From Candidatus Poseidoniaceae archaeon (GTDB lineage: Archaea > Thermoplasmatota > Poseidoniia > Poseidoniales > Poseidoniaceae), in contig JAKMFY010000159.1 in the NCBI GenBank assembly GCA_022425185.1, positions 1 to 7,741 on the forward strand: DNA of 7,741 bases, written 5' to 3'. Positions within the stretch are counted from its first letter, which is position 1, and each line of letters opens with the position of its first letter. Of this stretch, positions 1-5,580 are shown piece after piece. The position numbers and the translations under genes were made by a program. The notes under the pieces were generated by a model, which saw only the letters and a list, made by a program, of their open reading frames with translations, did not search any database and had not been told where the DNA came from.

Positions 1-347
1 GTAATACAGCACTGCGAGCGATGTGCTCAGACAATGAAGAGAGCCTGGCTCTTTTAATCGCTGACTCTGATGGAAAGATATGGTCTTATGACGGAAATTC
101 TGAGACTCAGCTTTTGTTTGAAACAAAAAGATCAATATCTTCAATTCGAAGCGAACGAAATATAATCCGTATCCAGTCAGGATGGGAACAATGCACATTT
201 GAACGAGATGGTCAATTACAGAACTCTCATGATGCCTCTACTTCATTCGGAGAGAACACGATGCTTCGTAGGATAAGAGAAAGGAAGAAACTCGATGAAC
301 AACGAGAACGAGCAGAATCACAAGTTCGTTTGATGGCAGGAATCTAA
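1..347 (+). CDS. 3' end of an unidentified, possibly beta-propeller-like protein (5' partial)
   Basis: The reading frame is open to the left edge (first complete codon at base 3) and stops with TAA at 345-347, so this is probably the C-terminal part of a longer gene. An ATG lies at 21, but no Shine-Dalgarno sequence precedes it and the six codons before it are also open, so I do not take it as the start. The visible 114 or so residues begin with short beta-strand-like blocks ending in Asp-Gly turns (LIADSDGKIWSYDG, then TFERDGQLQ), reminiscent of WD40 or PQQ-type propeller blades. They end in a highly charged helix rich in Arg, Glu and Lys (RRIRERKKLDEQRERAESQ) that could form a coiled coil. 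The propeller reading is inference from strand pattern only, and no catalytic motif is visible. The stop codon overlaps that of the convergent MBL-fold gene. Function unknown. Confidence 0.7.
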   Translation, partial: NTALRAMCSDNEESLALLIADSDGKIWSYDGNSETQLLFETKRSISSIRSERNIIRIQSGWEQCTFERDGQLQNSHDASTSFGENTMLRRIRERKKLDEQRERAESQVRLMAGI

Positions 348-1111
348 TCTTCAGTTTGCTCTTTCTCGACACGGTTCCAAGAAGGAACTGGATCTCGCCA
401 TAACGATGTTGGGGCTGCTCGAGGCCATGCCCTTGGAGAAACCCCATCATTGGCGGCAATGCTTTCCAACGCTTGGCAATGATGTTCGATTGTAGTGGAA
501 ATATGTTCTCGGCCCTGTAGAATAGGTCCATGCATCGGAACGAGTTTCTCGGCATGAAGTGCTTGAATTCGCCTTAAACTTTCAATTGCTTGAATGAGAT
601 TACCCGTCGGTACGTCCCAACGAAGAGGTCGATCCGCTCTAGGGAGTAATGCGCCTGCTATGACTGTCTTTGCAGAGGGGATGTGTATTGAGATGTTATC
701 GGAACTTGGGCCTGGAGTTTCAAGTAATTCAATGATTGAATCATCCAACCGAATGGTTTCTGAAAAATCGATTGGTTCAGTATACACAACAGGCATATCG
801 GAATCATATCGATTTGCCCAAGTGGTGAAAAAATCACCACTCTGAAGCGACATTTGAGCCGCTTCGTGAATAAATACTGGCACTTCAAATGATTCTGAAA
901 GGGCCTTTGAACCCCCACTAAATGGATATCGCCTTGAAGTAAGAATGATTTTGTCAAGGGAAATCGATTCGCCAAGTTGGCCACGAATTCGCTCTTCCTG
1001 TAACAATTGATACCAAGCTGTCCCAGAATCAATGAGCAGAGCGGATTCCTCGCCAATGAGGAGAGTTGCATTTGCATCATGATGAATGCCAGGCAATCTC
1101 ACAATGCGCAT
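344..1111 (-). CDS. Metallo-beta-lactamase-fold protein with a degenerate metal site (probable pseudoenzyme)
   Basis: This 255-residue protein has the layout of a glyoxalase II / LACTB2-like MBL-fold hydrolase. It shows an N-terminal strand pair ending in LLIDSGT (25-31), the position of the family's first metal motif at 57-67 (ILTSRRYPFSGG), the TPG turn at 132-134, a GALL block at 153-156 and a PMHG motif at 192-195. In active members the second motif is THxHxDHxGG. Here it aligns without gaps as T-S-R-R-Y-P-F-S-G-G, so the His/His/Asp/His ligands are Ser59, Arg61, Pro63 and Phe64. The TPGH His is Pro135 and the bridging GD Asp is Ala154. Only the last His (His194) remains. The frame is intact, so this is replacement and not decay by frameshift. 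I infer a non-hydrolytic binding or regulatory role, or a very divergent chemistry. The start is the ATG at 1111: in-frame TAA lies 22 codons upstream with no other ATG, GTG or TTG between. A weak TATA-like TTTGAAA (1135-1141) sits about 27 nt upstream, which would suit a leaderless transcript. It is divergent from L40e. Confidence 0.85.
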   Translation of the reverse strand: MRIVRLPGIHHDANATLLIGEESALLIDSGTAWYQLLQEERIRGQLGESISLDKIILTSRRYPFSGGSKALSESFEVPVFIHEAAQMSLQSGDFFTTWANRYDSDMPVVYTEPIDFSETIRLDDSIIELLETPGPSSDNISIHIPSAKTVIAGALLPRADRPLRWDVPTGNLIQAIESLRRIQALHAEKLVPMHGPILQGREHISTTIEHHCQALESIAANDGVSPRAWPRAAPTSLWRDPVPSWNRVEKEQTED

Positions 1112-1176
1112 AACACTCGGATGGACTGATAGGGTTTCAAAGATGGCATCATCAATTGTCAGATTGGGTGGTTGCG

Positions 1177-1184
1177 ATTAAATA
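1177..1184 (+). promoter_or_regulatory. Probable TATA box of the L40e gene (leaderless)
   Basis: ATTAAATA is centred about 26 nt upstream of the L40e ATG at 1206, the spacing between an archaeal TATA box and its transcription start. No Shine-Dalgarno sequence is correctly spaced (the nearest GAGG is 17 nt away), so the transcript probably begins at or within a few bases of the ATG. An out-of-frame ATG at 1201 would be avoided by starting at 1206. Confidence 0.5.
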
Positions 1185-1205
1185 GAGGAAGTGGGTCGCC
1201 ATGAC

Positions 1206-1355
1206 ATGGCTAGATTCCCTGAAGCAGAAGAGCGCTTGCTTCGCGTTAAGATTTGCATGAAGTGTAATGCACGCAATGCTTGGAGAGCCACACGCTGTAG
1301 AAAGTGTAACTACAAAGGACTCCGCGCTAAGAATATGGAACGCAAGGGCGTTTGA
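1206..1355 (+). CDS. rpl40e: Large-subunit ribosomal protein L40e (zinc ribbon)
   Basis: A 49-residue, strongly basic protein running from [12 protein letters not shown] to AKNMERKGV. It has two CxxC pairs, Cys17/Cys20 and Cys31/Cys34, separated by the short basic stretch [10 protein letters not shown], which is the signature of ribosomal protein L40e. In archaea and eukaryotes this protein sits on the large ribosomal subunit near the factor-binding region and holds one zinc ion. In eukaryotes it is made as a fusion to ubiquitin; here it stands alone, as usual in archaea, and about 50 residues is normal for the family. The start at 1206 gives the typical [12 protein letters not shown]-terminus. 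The gene lies alone between two unrelated minus-strand genes and outside any ribosomal protein cluster. Its stop is 2 nt from the stop of the convergent peptidase gene. It is small enough to be missed by length-filtered gene finding. Confidence 0.96.
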   Translation: MARFPEAEERLLRVKICMKCNARNAWRATRCRKCNYKGLRAKNMERKGV

Positions 1356-1357
1356 TC

Positions 1358-2368
1358 TCAAGGTAATAGCACTGGTATTACCAGTGCCATTGGATCACCA
1401 AATAACCACAACGGCAATATCGCTGGCCATAAGAAAAGTAACAAGGGTAGTTTCAAACTTACCCATGCGTTTTCAACGCCCTCATTTTTCAGCCTTTCAA
1501 CGTGAGATTGAACCTCTTCAGTCGTAGGAGATTGACGTGGTGCTCTTCTTCGATGATAAATTTTCAAATCTCCATTTGGCAACTCCATTGTATCTGTGAG
1601 AAGCCAGGCCTGTCTGTCTTGGACTGTATCGATCGGGACTGATAGAGCAATCCAAGCCATAGACAAATCCCCAAATGAACGAATATTTCCTGACACTAGA
1701 TTTCGAATGATTAAGATGAAAGGGATAAGTAAGAAGAATAATCCACCCCATATCAGTAAACTCAGCGATGGGGGAAGATGAAGAATCACTTCTTCCATGT
1801 ACACATCTGAATGTATAGGAAGTTCACCCCATGAAGGGAATAGGAGAGTTACCCACATGAGTGCCTTTGCATCTGCACCACCGTGAATGAAGCGCAATCT
1901 CCACCCCAAATCAATCACAAAGAGAACGAACAGTGCTCCTATGTAGGACCACCAAAGTGCTGCATCTCCAGTTACATCTCCTAAGAGAACATCCAAAGGA
2001 TGGCTCGATGAGAATTGAACGGCACCTGCGATCAAACCGATAATGGAAATGAAATACCAAAAAAGAACCGTTTGGTCGATTCGATTACCAGCTTTCGCAT
2101 CCTTCATTGTCGGCCGACCTATCACCGAACCACTCGCATAAGCTATGACGGCAGAGGCAGTCAACCATATGCTCCAATGGGCTCCTTGGATCAACAAATC
2201 AAGCGACCAAATGAAGATGACTGGTTTTGTCCAAACAATCCAATGGTCATTCGAAACTCTTCGTTCTTTGTGATCGAACCATGCAGCCCACCCCATACAA
2301 ATGATGAGAACGGCCAGTCTTGTCCAACCGAGAATGAGGTCTGAATCGACATCCATTGTATTGTCCAT
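1358..2368 (-). CDS. Archaeal type IV prepilin / pre-archaellin peptidase (A24 family)
   Basis: A polytopic membrane aspartyl protease that removes the positively charged leader from prepilin-like or pre-archaellin proteins at the membrane. Residue numbers count from the longest possible start at 2401. The first catalytic motif follows transmembrane helix 1 as WFDHKERRVSN (Asp43); the second is GGADAK (Asp177), a GxGD-type motif with Ala in place of the second Gly. The C-terminal region (about 240-335) has a soluble basic part, then WVSLKLPLLLFLWP and a last hydrophobic segment, matching the archaeal A24 C-terminal domain. About eight hydrophobic segments are visible. The two Asp residues are 134 apart, much farther than the roughly 60 known from FlaK or PibD. 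Start choice is uncertain: TTG at 2401 (347 aa), ATG at 2368 (336 aa) or ATG at 2356 (332 aa). I list 2368 because it is an ATG close to the first helix. The TATA-like element at 2381-2387 would fit a leaderless start at 2356. No pilin or archaellin gene is next to it. Confidence 0.85.
   Translation of the reverse strand: MDNTMDVDSDLILGWTRLAVLIICMGWAAWFDHKERRVSNDHWIVWTKPVIFIWSLDLLIQGAHWSIWLTASAVIAYASGSVIGRPTMKDAKAGNRIDQTVLFWYFISIIGLIAGAVQFSSSHPLDVLLGDVTGDAALWWSYIGALFVLFVIDLGWRLRFIHGGADAKALMWVTLLFPSWGELPIHSDVYMEEVILHLPPSLSLLIWGGLFFLLIPFILIIRNLVSGNIRSFGDLSMAWIALSVPIDTVQDRQAWLLTDTMELPNGDLKIYHRRRAPRQSPTTEEVQSHVERLKNEGVENAWVSLKLPLLLFLWPAILPLWLFGDPMALVIPVLLP
1369..1387. repeat. Perfect inverted repeat (hairpin) just past the L40e stop
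   Basis: GCACTGGTATTACCAGTGC is a perfect palindrome with 9-base arms around one central base, able to fold as an 8-bp stem with a 3-nt loop in either transcript. It begins 14 nt after the L40e stop codon and lies inside the last codons of the convergent peptidase gene, encoding part of ALVIPVLLP. Flanking GGTAAT/ATTACC (1362-1367 and 1377-1382) allows an alternative pairing. No T-tract follows on either strand, so it is not a classical terminator. RNA processing, 3'-end protection or chance are all possible. Confidence 0.45.
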
Positions 2369-2380
2369 GTCGCCAATGAA

Positions 2381-2387
2381 CTTAAAG
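2381..2387. promoter_or_regulatory. TATA-like element between divergent peptidase and UPF0147 genes
   Basis: CTTAAAG reads as CTTTAAG on the other strand, so it could serve both directions. Rightward it would place transcription start near 2411, leaving a leader of about 27 nt with a Shine-Dalgarno site before the UPF0147 ATG at 2438. Leftward its centre lies 28 nt from the ATG at 2356, matching a leaderless start for the peptidase. The match to a TATA box is modest. Confidence 0.35.
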
Positions 2388-2425
2388 ACGGCCCACAACA
2401 AGACAAGAGTAGAGCGGTTTTCCGT

Positions 2426-2429
2426 GGAG
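2426..2429 (+). promoter_or_regulatory. Shine-Dalgarno site of the UPF0147 gene
   Basis: GGAG lies 8 nt before the ATG at 2438. It decides the start: an ATG at 2430 is out of frame, and the in-frame codons upstream back to 2396 include no ATG, GTG or TTG. Confidence 0.55.
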
Positions 2430-2437
2430 ATGGCATT

Positions 2438-2704
2438 ATGGACGTAGAAACTCGACTACAGCAAGTTGCAACCGTCATCAACCAAATCGATGATCCAAAG
2501 GTACCAAGGAATATTCGCAAACAAGCGAAAGAGACATGTGAAAACTGGTTATTGAACAAAGGGAAGAAACTCGATGTTCGTATTGCTATGTCTCAATCTA
2601 AACTAGAAGAGTTGTATGAAGATCCAAATATTCCACCGGAATTTGGAACACTTATTCTTATGATCAACACAGAACTTGAGAAGATTCTAACAGAAATTCT
2701 CTGA
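2438..2704 (+). CDS. UPF0147 family protein
   Basis: An 88-residue, mostly helical soluble protein with the hallmarks of the archaeal UPF0147 family: an N-terminal helix with VINQIDDPKVPRNIRKQAKE (15-34), a middle helix, and the conserved LYEDPNIPPEFGTLI block (62-76) followed by a C-terminal helix ending in LEKIL. No signal peptide, membrane segment or catalytic motif is visible. The family is widespread in archaea, about 90 residues is its usual length, and its function is not known to me. The two short helix-turn blocks, each with a Pro next to an Asn (PRNIR and PNIP), suggest a small helical bundle, perhaps a binding module. It is divergent from the prepilin peptidase gene, and its TGA stop abuts the stop of the convergent AI-2E gene with no intervening base. 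Confidence 0.92.
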   Translation: MDVETRLQQVATVINQIDDPKVPRNIRKQAKETCENWLLNKGKKLDVRIAMSQSKLEELYEDPNIPPEFGTLILMINTELEKILTEIL

Positions 2705-4135
2705 TTACTCTTCTTCATCAAGAGCGCCTTTAATTCGCTCAAGAATGATGCGATGATTCTTTGTTAATCTTCCTGAATCGATGTTCAAACTGTTCAATTG
2801 AAGTCCGTAACTGTCATCTGAAAACATATCTGTTGCAGCCTCAACAAACGTGAATTGCTCAGGCGTAATTCGATTTCTTCGGAGGCTACGCTCTATTGCG
2901 TGCTTTGCGCCGACTCGAGCCATTTCTCTATCGCTAAGCCCCAAAACGCGTTGTAGTTCTTCAAGAGACCGACTCTCATGATTCGAGATTCGGCCATCTT
3001 TCATTGCCTCTTTCCAAGCTTCATCAATTGATGGAGCTCGCTCAGACAAAAGAATCGCTATCGGTCTTGTTGGTTCAATATTTTCAAGAACAATCTTGAT
3101 GATGACAGTAAACGGTATGGCAAGGATCATGCCCATAATGCCCCAAACCCAGAAAGAGAAGGCGGTAACAAGGAGCAACAATACTGGGGAGAGGTCCAGA
3201 GCTCGACCTGCCCATTTTGTTTCGATTATGTTTCCCCAAACTTGTTGATTAACCAACAATAATACTGTCATTAGAATAAGAGAAAAGGCCGATGGTGCGA
3301 CAATGATTCCCAGGATAATCGGAGGAATTGTTGCAATAAGGGATCCAATGTAAGGAACATAGTTGAAAATGAATGTGAGTAGAGCCCACGTGAACCACAA
3401 ATCTATATTGAAACTCCATAGAATAATTGCCGTGATTATTGCGGTACCGATACCGACACCTGTCTTGACAACAACGTAGGTATTGATGCTCTCTTGGATC
3501 TGAATTTGAACATCCTGTACCTTACCTGAGACGCCACCCGGCCAAGCTCTTTCGATTCTTCCCGGAAGCAAATTTGCCTCGAAGATAATGAAAATCAAGA
3601 AGAATGAAACAGTAAGACTCGTTGCAAATAGGCCACCAACACCAGCTACCATATCACCAATCAAATCCGAAACTTGAGAATCTTTCGACAAGAGACCCAT
3701 TTCAGCCAAATCTTCAGACAAGGTACCGTTCGTCGAATTCAAAGATTCACTGATTGAAGCGCCTACAACTGGAGCTGACTTTATTTTCTGCCACCTCTTG
3801 TTGAGTTTACTGTTGTAGTCCTCAATCTTTTCTTCATCATTCGTTAAATCACTGGCTTGATCATAAGCAACATAACCAGCAGATACGATGACTAATAGCA
3901 TCAGCATGACCATTGTGAGATACGATAATCCTAGAGGAAAACCATTTTTTGAAAGGTAATCTGAACCTGGCTTTAGAACAAAATAAATTCCTAAAGCGAT
4001 GAAGAATGGTTGCAGAACTCCCTCGAGTTCAATCATCCATATCGTGAGCACTGTCAGTAAAATAACTGCAAATGTCAGGCCACCAAGTCGACGATGAAAC
4101 GTATTGTTATCAAAGACCGATAGTGTATCGTCCAT
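2705..4135 (-). CDS. AI-2E/PerM family membrane transporter with a cytosolic C-terminal tail
   Basis: A 476-residue polytopic membrane protein of the AI-2E transporter (formerly UPF0118/PerM) family. The family includes TqsA, linked to autoinducer-2 export, and sodium/proton-coupled members; the substrate here cannot be told. Hydrophobic segments lie at about 18-35, 40-56, 68-90, 161-187, 221-241, 246-280, 284-298 and 314-350. Family signatures are FNYVPYIGSLIATIPPIIL (257-275) and GNIIETKWAGRALDLSPVLL (301-320) followed by GIMGMILAIPF (332-342). A soluble, Ser/Asn-rich stretch (about 92-160) follows the third helix, as is typical. Unusually, a hydrophilic tail of about 110 residues (367-476) follows the core. 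It contains KDGRIS (379-384), NRIT (421-424) and GRLT (455-458), each leading into a helix, suggesting three repeats. The start is the ATG at 4135. A TATA-like TTAAATT about 30 nt upstream implies an almost leaderless transcript. It sits 45 nt downstream of the MFS gene on the same strand. Confidence 0.9.
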   Translation of the reverse strand: MDDTLSVFDNNTFHRRLGGLTFAVILLTVLTIWMIELEGVLQPFFIALGIYFVLKPGSDYLSKNGFPLGLSYLTMVMLMLLVIVSAGYVAYDQASDLTNDEEKIEDYNSKLNKRWQKIKSAPVVGASISESLNSTNGTLSEDLAEMGLLSKDSQVSDLIGDMVAGVGGLFATSLTVSFFLIFIIFEANLLPGRIERAWPGGVSGKVQDVQIQIQESINTYVVVKTGVGIGTAIITAIILWSFNIDLWFTWALLTFIFNYVPYIGSLIATIPPIILGIIVAPSAFSLILMTVLLLVNQQVWGNIIETKWAGRALDLSPVLLLLVTAFSFWVWGIMGMILAIPFTVIIKIVLENIEPTRPIAILLSERAPSIDEAWKEAMKDGRISNHESRSLEELQRVLGLSDREMARVGAKHAIERSLRRNRITPEQFTFVEAATDMFSDDSYGLQLNSLNIDSGRLTKNHRIILERIKGALDEEE

Positions 4136-4154
4136 GCATGGCTCTCGACCGTTA

Positions 4155-4173
4155 CACGTTTCAATTTAACGTG
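4155..4173. repeat. Inverted repeat CACGTT-N7-AACGTG overlapping the AI-2E promoter
   Basis: Perfect 6-base arms (4155-4160 and 4168-4173) flank a 7-base A/T-rich spacer. It lies in the 45-nt gap after the MFS stop and before the AI-2E start, and the spacer contains the TATA-like element. This geometry fits an operator for a dimeric regulator over the TATA box; alternatively it could fold as a weak stem-loop after the MFS gene. Confidence 0.4.
4161..4170 (-). promoter_or_regulatory. Probable TATA box of the AI-2E family gene
   Basis: On the minus strand GTTAAATTGA is centred about 30 nt upstream of the ATG at 4135. This places the transcription start within a few bases of the start codon, and no Shine-Dalgarno sequence is seen. 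It suggests the gene has its own promoter and is not only read through from the MFS gene. Confidence 0.4.
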
Positions 4174-4180
4174 AGGCAAC

Positions 4181-5530
4181 TTATTCCTCTGATTGAATCC
4201 ATGAAGGTTTGAACGATATACGTAACGATAAGAGGAACGCACAAAGCATCATGACGCCACAAAGATGGAATGCGGTATGATAATCTAGGAAACCAGTGGT
4301 TCCTACGGTCTTTGTCCAAACAAAGCCTCCTGTCAGTGGACCGAGGATACGTGCAAAGGAAGAAAGAGATTCTTGAGCACCCATGACTGCGCCTAACTCA
4401 TATCCTTCTTGACGAGAAATTGCCGTGAGTAATGTACTCGAGGAAGGTTGGAAAAGACCGTTACCAATCGCTATACAGCCGGTGATTGGGAAAAGCCACA
4501 GCCACACATGTTCTGCATCTGAATAAGGAACCATAACAAGACCTATTCCTGCTAAAACGGTTCCAAGTCGGAGAACAAAGACACTCCCATACTTGCGGGA
4601 CAAGGGCCCAATTAAGCCTCCTTGGGTAATAATTCCAAGCACCCCTATGATTGCAAAGATTCTTCCATTATCTGCCTCACTAAACCCTAACCCACCAGAT
4701 GCAGGATCCATTTGTGTGTAAAGTATGAATACAGCGTGCATAATCGTAAACCCAAACATAAACAGGAAGGTCACCCACATGATAGAACTGATTTGCTTGG
4801 TACCAATCATTGCCTTAACGTTGGTAAATGAATTCTTCATGGTCACACCCCAAGAACGTGATTTATCGACTGTGCGTCGATTTTCAGGTAAGGACTCGGG
4901 GAGTGATTTGAATGCGAAAAGCAGAGATATGATCGATAGAACGCTTGCTAAAACACAAGGTAACAAGTACGGATATGTATCGAAAATTGTATCTTTAAAC
5001 AAATCCCAACGTTCTGCAGGTGCTGATAGTTCTCCGCCAAGGAATGGACCTATCGTAAATCCAAGACCAAACGCAGCACCAATCAAACCCATTCGTGTTG
5101 CAAGTTGCTGAGGAGAACTCACGTCTCCAATGTATGCTCGAGCTACTGCAATATTTCCGTTGAATACACCAGCGAGAAAGCGGGCTATGAGAGCCATGAC
5201 CAGAGTATTAGCAAGACCAAACATTGTGAAAAAGACAGTATTACCAACCAGACCAATCATGAGGACTGGCCTTCGTCCAATACGATCAGAGAGCGCCCCC
5301 CATATTGGTGAAAACAAGAACTGAGCGGCAGAATACGAAGTCATCAAGAGACCAACCCAAATACCGATTGAGGAAGCGTCTTGTTCACCTGCTAAATCCT
5401 CAACAAGATAGGTCAGAAACGGTATGACGATTCCAAACCCAATCATATCGATCATGGTTACAAGGAAGAGAACAAACAAAGCGCCTTTGCTCGCATCAAT
5501 GCGATTGGTTGGCCCTCCTTGTTCATCCAT
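4181..5530 (-). CDS. MFS transporter, TetA-like drug:proton antiporter type (DHA1)
   Basis: A 449-residue major facilitator with about 12 hydrophobic segments in two halves joined by a hydrophilic loop (about 210-235), all within the plasma membrane. Helix 1 carries the acidic residue typical of the drug/proton antiporter branch (Asp28 in MIDMIGFGIVIPFL). Motif A between helices 2 and 3 is GALSDRIGRRPVLMIG (78-93). The motif B Arg is at 117 (ARFLAGVFNGN). Motif C, the antiporter signature, is GAAFGLGFTIGPFLGGEL (151-168). This pattern resembles TetA-type exporters. The actual substrate cannot be inferred, and members of this branch in archaea need not be drug pumps. The ATG at 5530 gives a short cytosolic N-terminus before helix 1. 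The gene lies 50 nt downstream of lon on the same strand. No clear TATA box or Shine-Dalgarno site is seen in the gap, so cotranscription with lon is possible. Confidence 0.92.
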   Translation of the reverse strand: MDEQGGPTNRIDASKGALFVLFLVTMIDMIGFGIVIPFLTYLVEDLAGEQDASSIGIWVGLLMTSYSAAQFLFSPIWGALSDRIGRRPVLMIGLVGNTVFFTMFGLANTLVMALIARFLAGVFNGNIAVARAYIGDVSSPQQLATRMGLIGAAFGLGFTIGPFLGGELSAPAERWDLFKDTIFDTYPYLLPCVLASVLSIISLLFAFKSLPESLPENRRTVDKSRSWGVTMKNSFTNVKAMIGTKQISSIMWVTFLFMFGFTIMHAVFILYTQMDPASGGLGFSEADNGRIFAIIGVLGIITQGGLIGPLSRKYGSVFVLRLGTVLAGIGLVMVPYSDAEHVWLWLFPITGCIAIGNGLFQPSSSTLLTAISRQEGYELGAVMGAQESLSSFARILGPLTGGFVWTKTVGTTGFLDYHTAFHLCGVMMLCAFLLSLRISFKPSWIQSEE

Positions 5531-5580
5531 ATTCTAGGCGAGGAAACCCTACCTATCAATTCGATGATATGACCCTGCGT

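Noticed and set aside
238..555. Minus-strand open frame overlapping the MBL-fold gene end and the first plus-strand gene
   Set aside because: It lies in another frame of the MBL-fold gene, has no family features, and its translation looks like out-of-frame noise.
658..1080. A 140-codon minus-strand open frame inside the MBL-fold gene
   Set aside because: It is a same-strand shifted frame of the better supported MBL-fold gene. I considered whether it signals a frameshift, but the 255-residue frame carries all fold landmarks without a break.
1201..1203. ATG just before the L40e start
   Set aside because: It is out of frame with L40e and yields a 19-residue peptide without L40e features.
1152..1361. 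Minus-strand open frame opposite L40e
   Set aside because: It is antisense to a confident ribosomal protein gene, and its peptide shows no recognisable pattern.
2191..2559. A 122-codon minus-strand frame crossing the peptidase start and UPF0147
   Set aside because: It overlaps two well-supported genes and has no motif of its own.
3900..4135. Quorum-sensing (AI-2) export role for the AI-2E family protein
   Set aside because: Family membership does not show substrate, no AI-2 synthesis gene is present in the window, and several family members have other roles.
4725..5324. Plus-strand open frames opposite the MFS gene
   Set aside because: They are antisense to conserved MFS motifs and basic-rich without domain features, as expected for reverse frames.
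5531..5580. Terminator or separate promoter between lonB and the MFS gene
   Set aside because: The 50-nt gap has no T-tract, no convincing stem-loop and only weak AT-rich elements.
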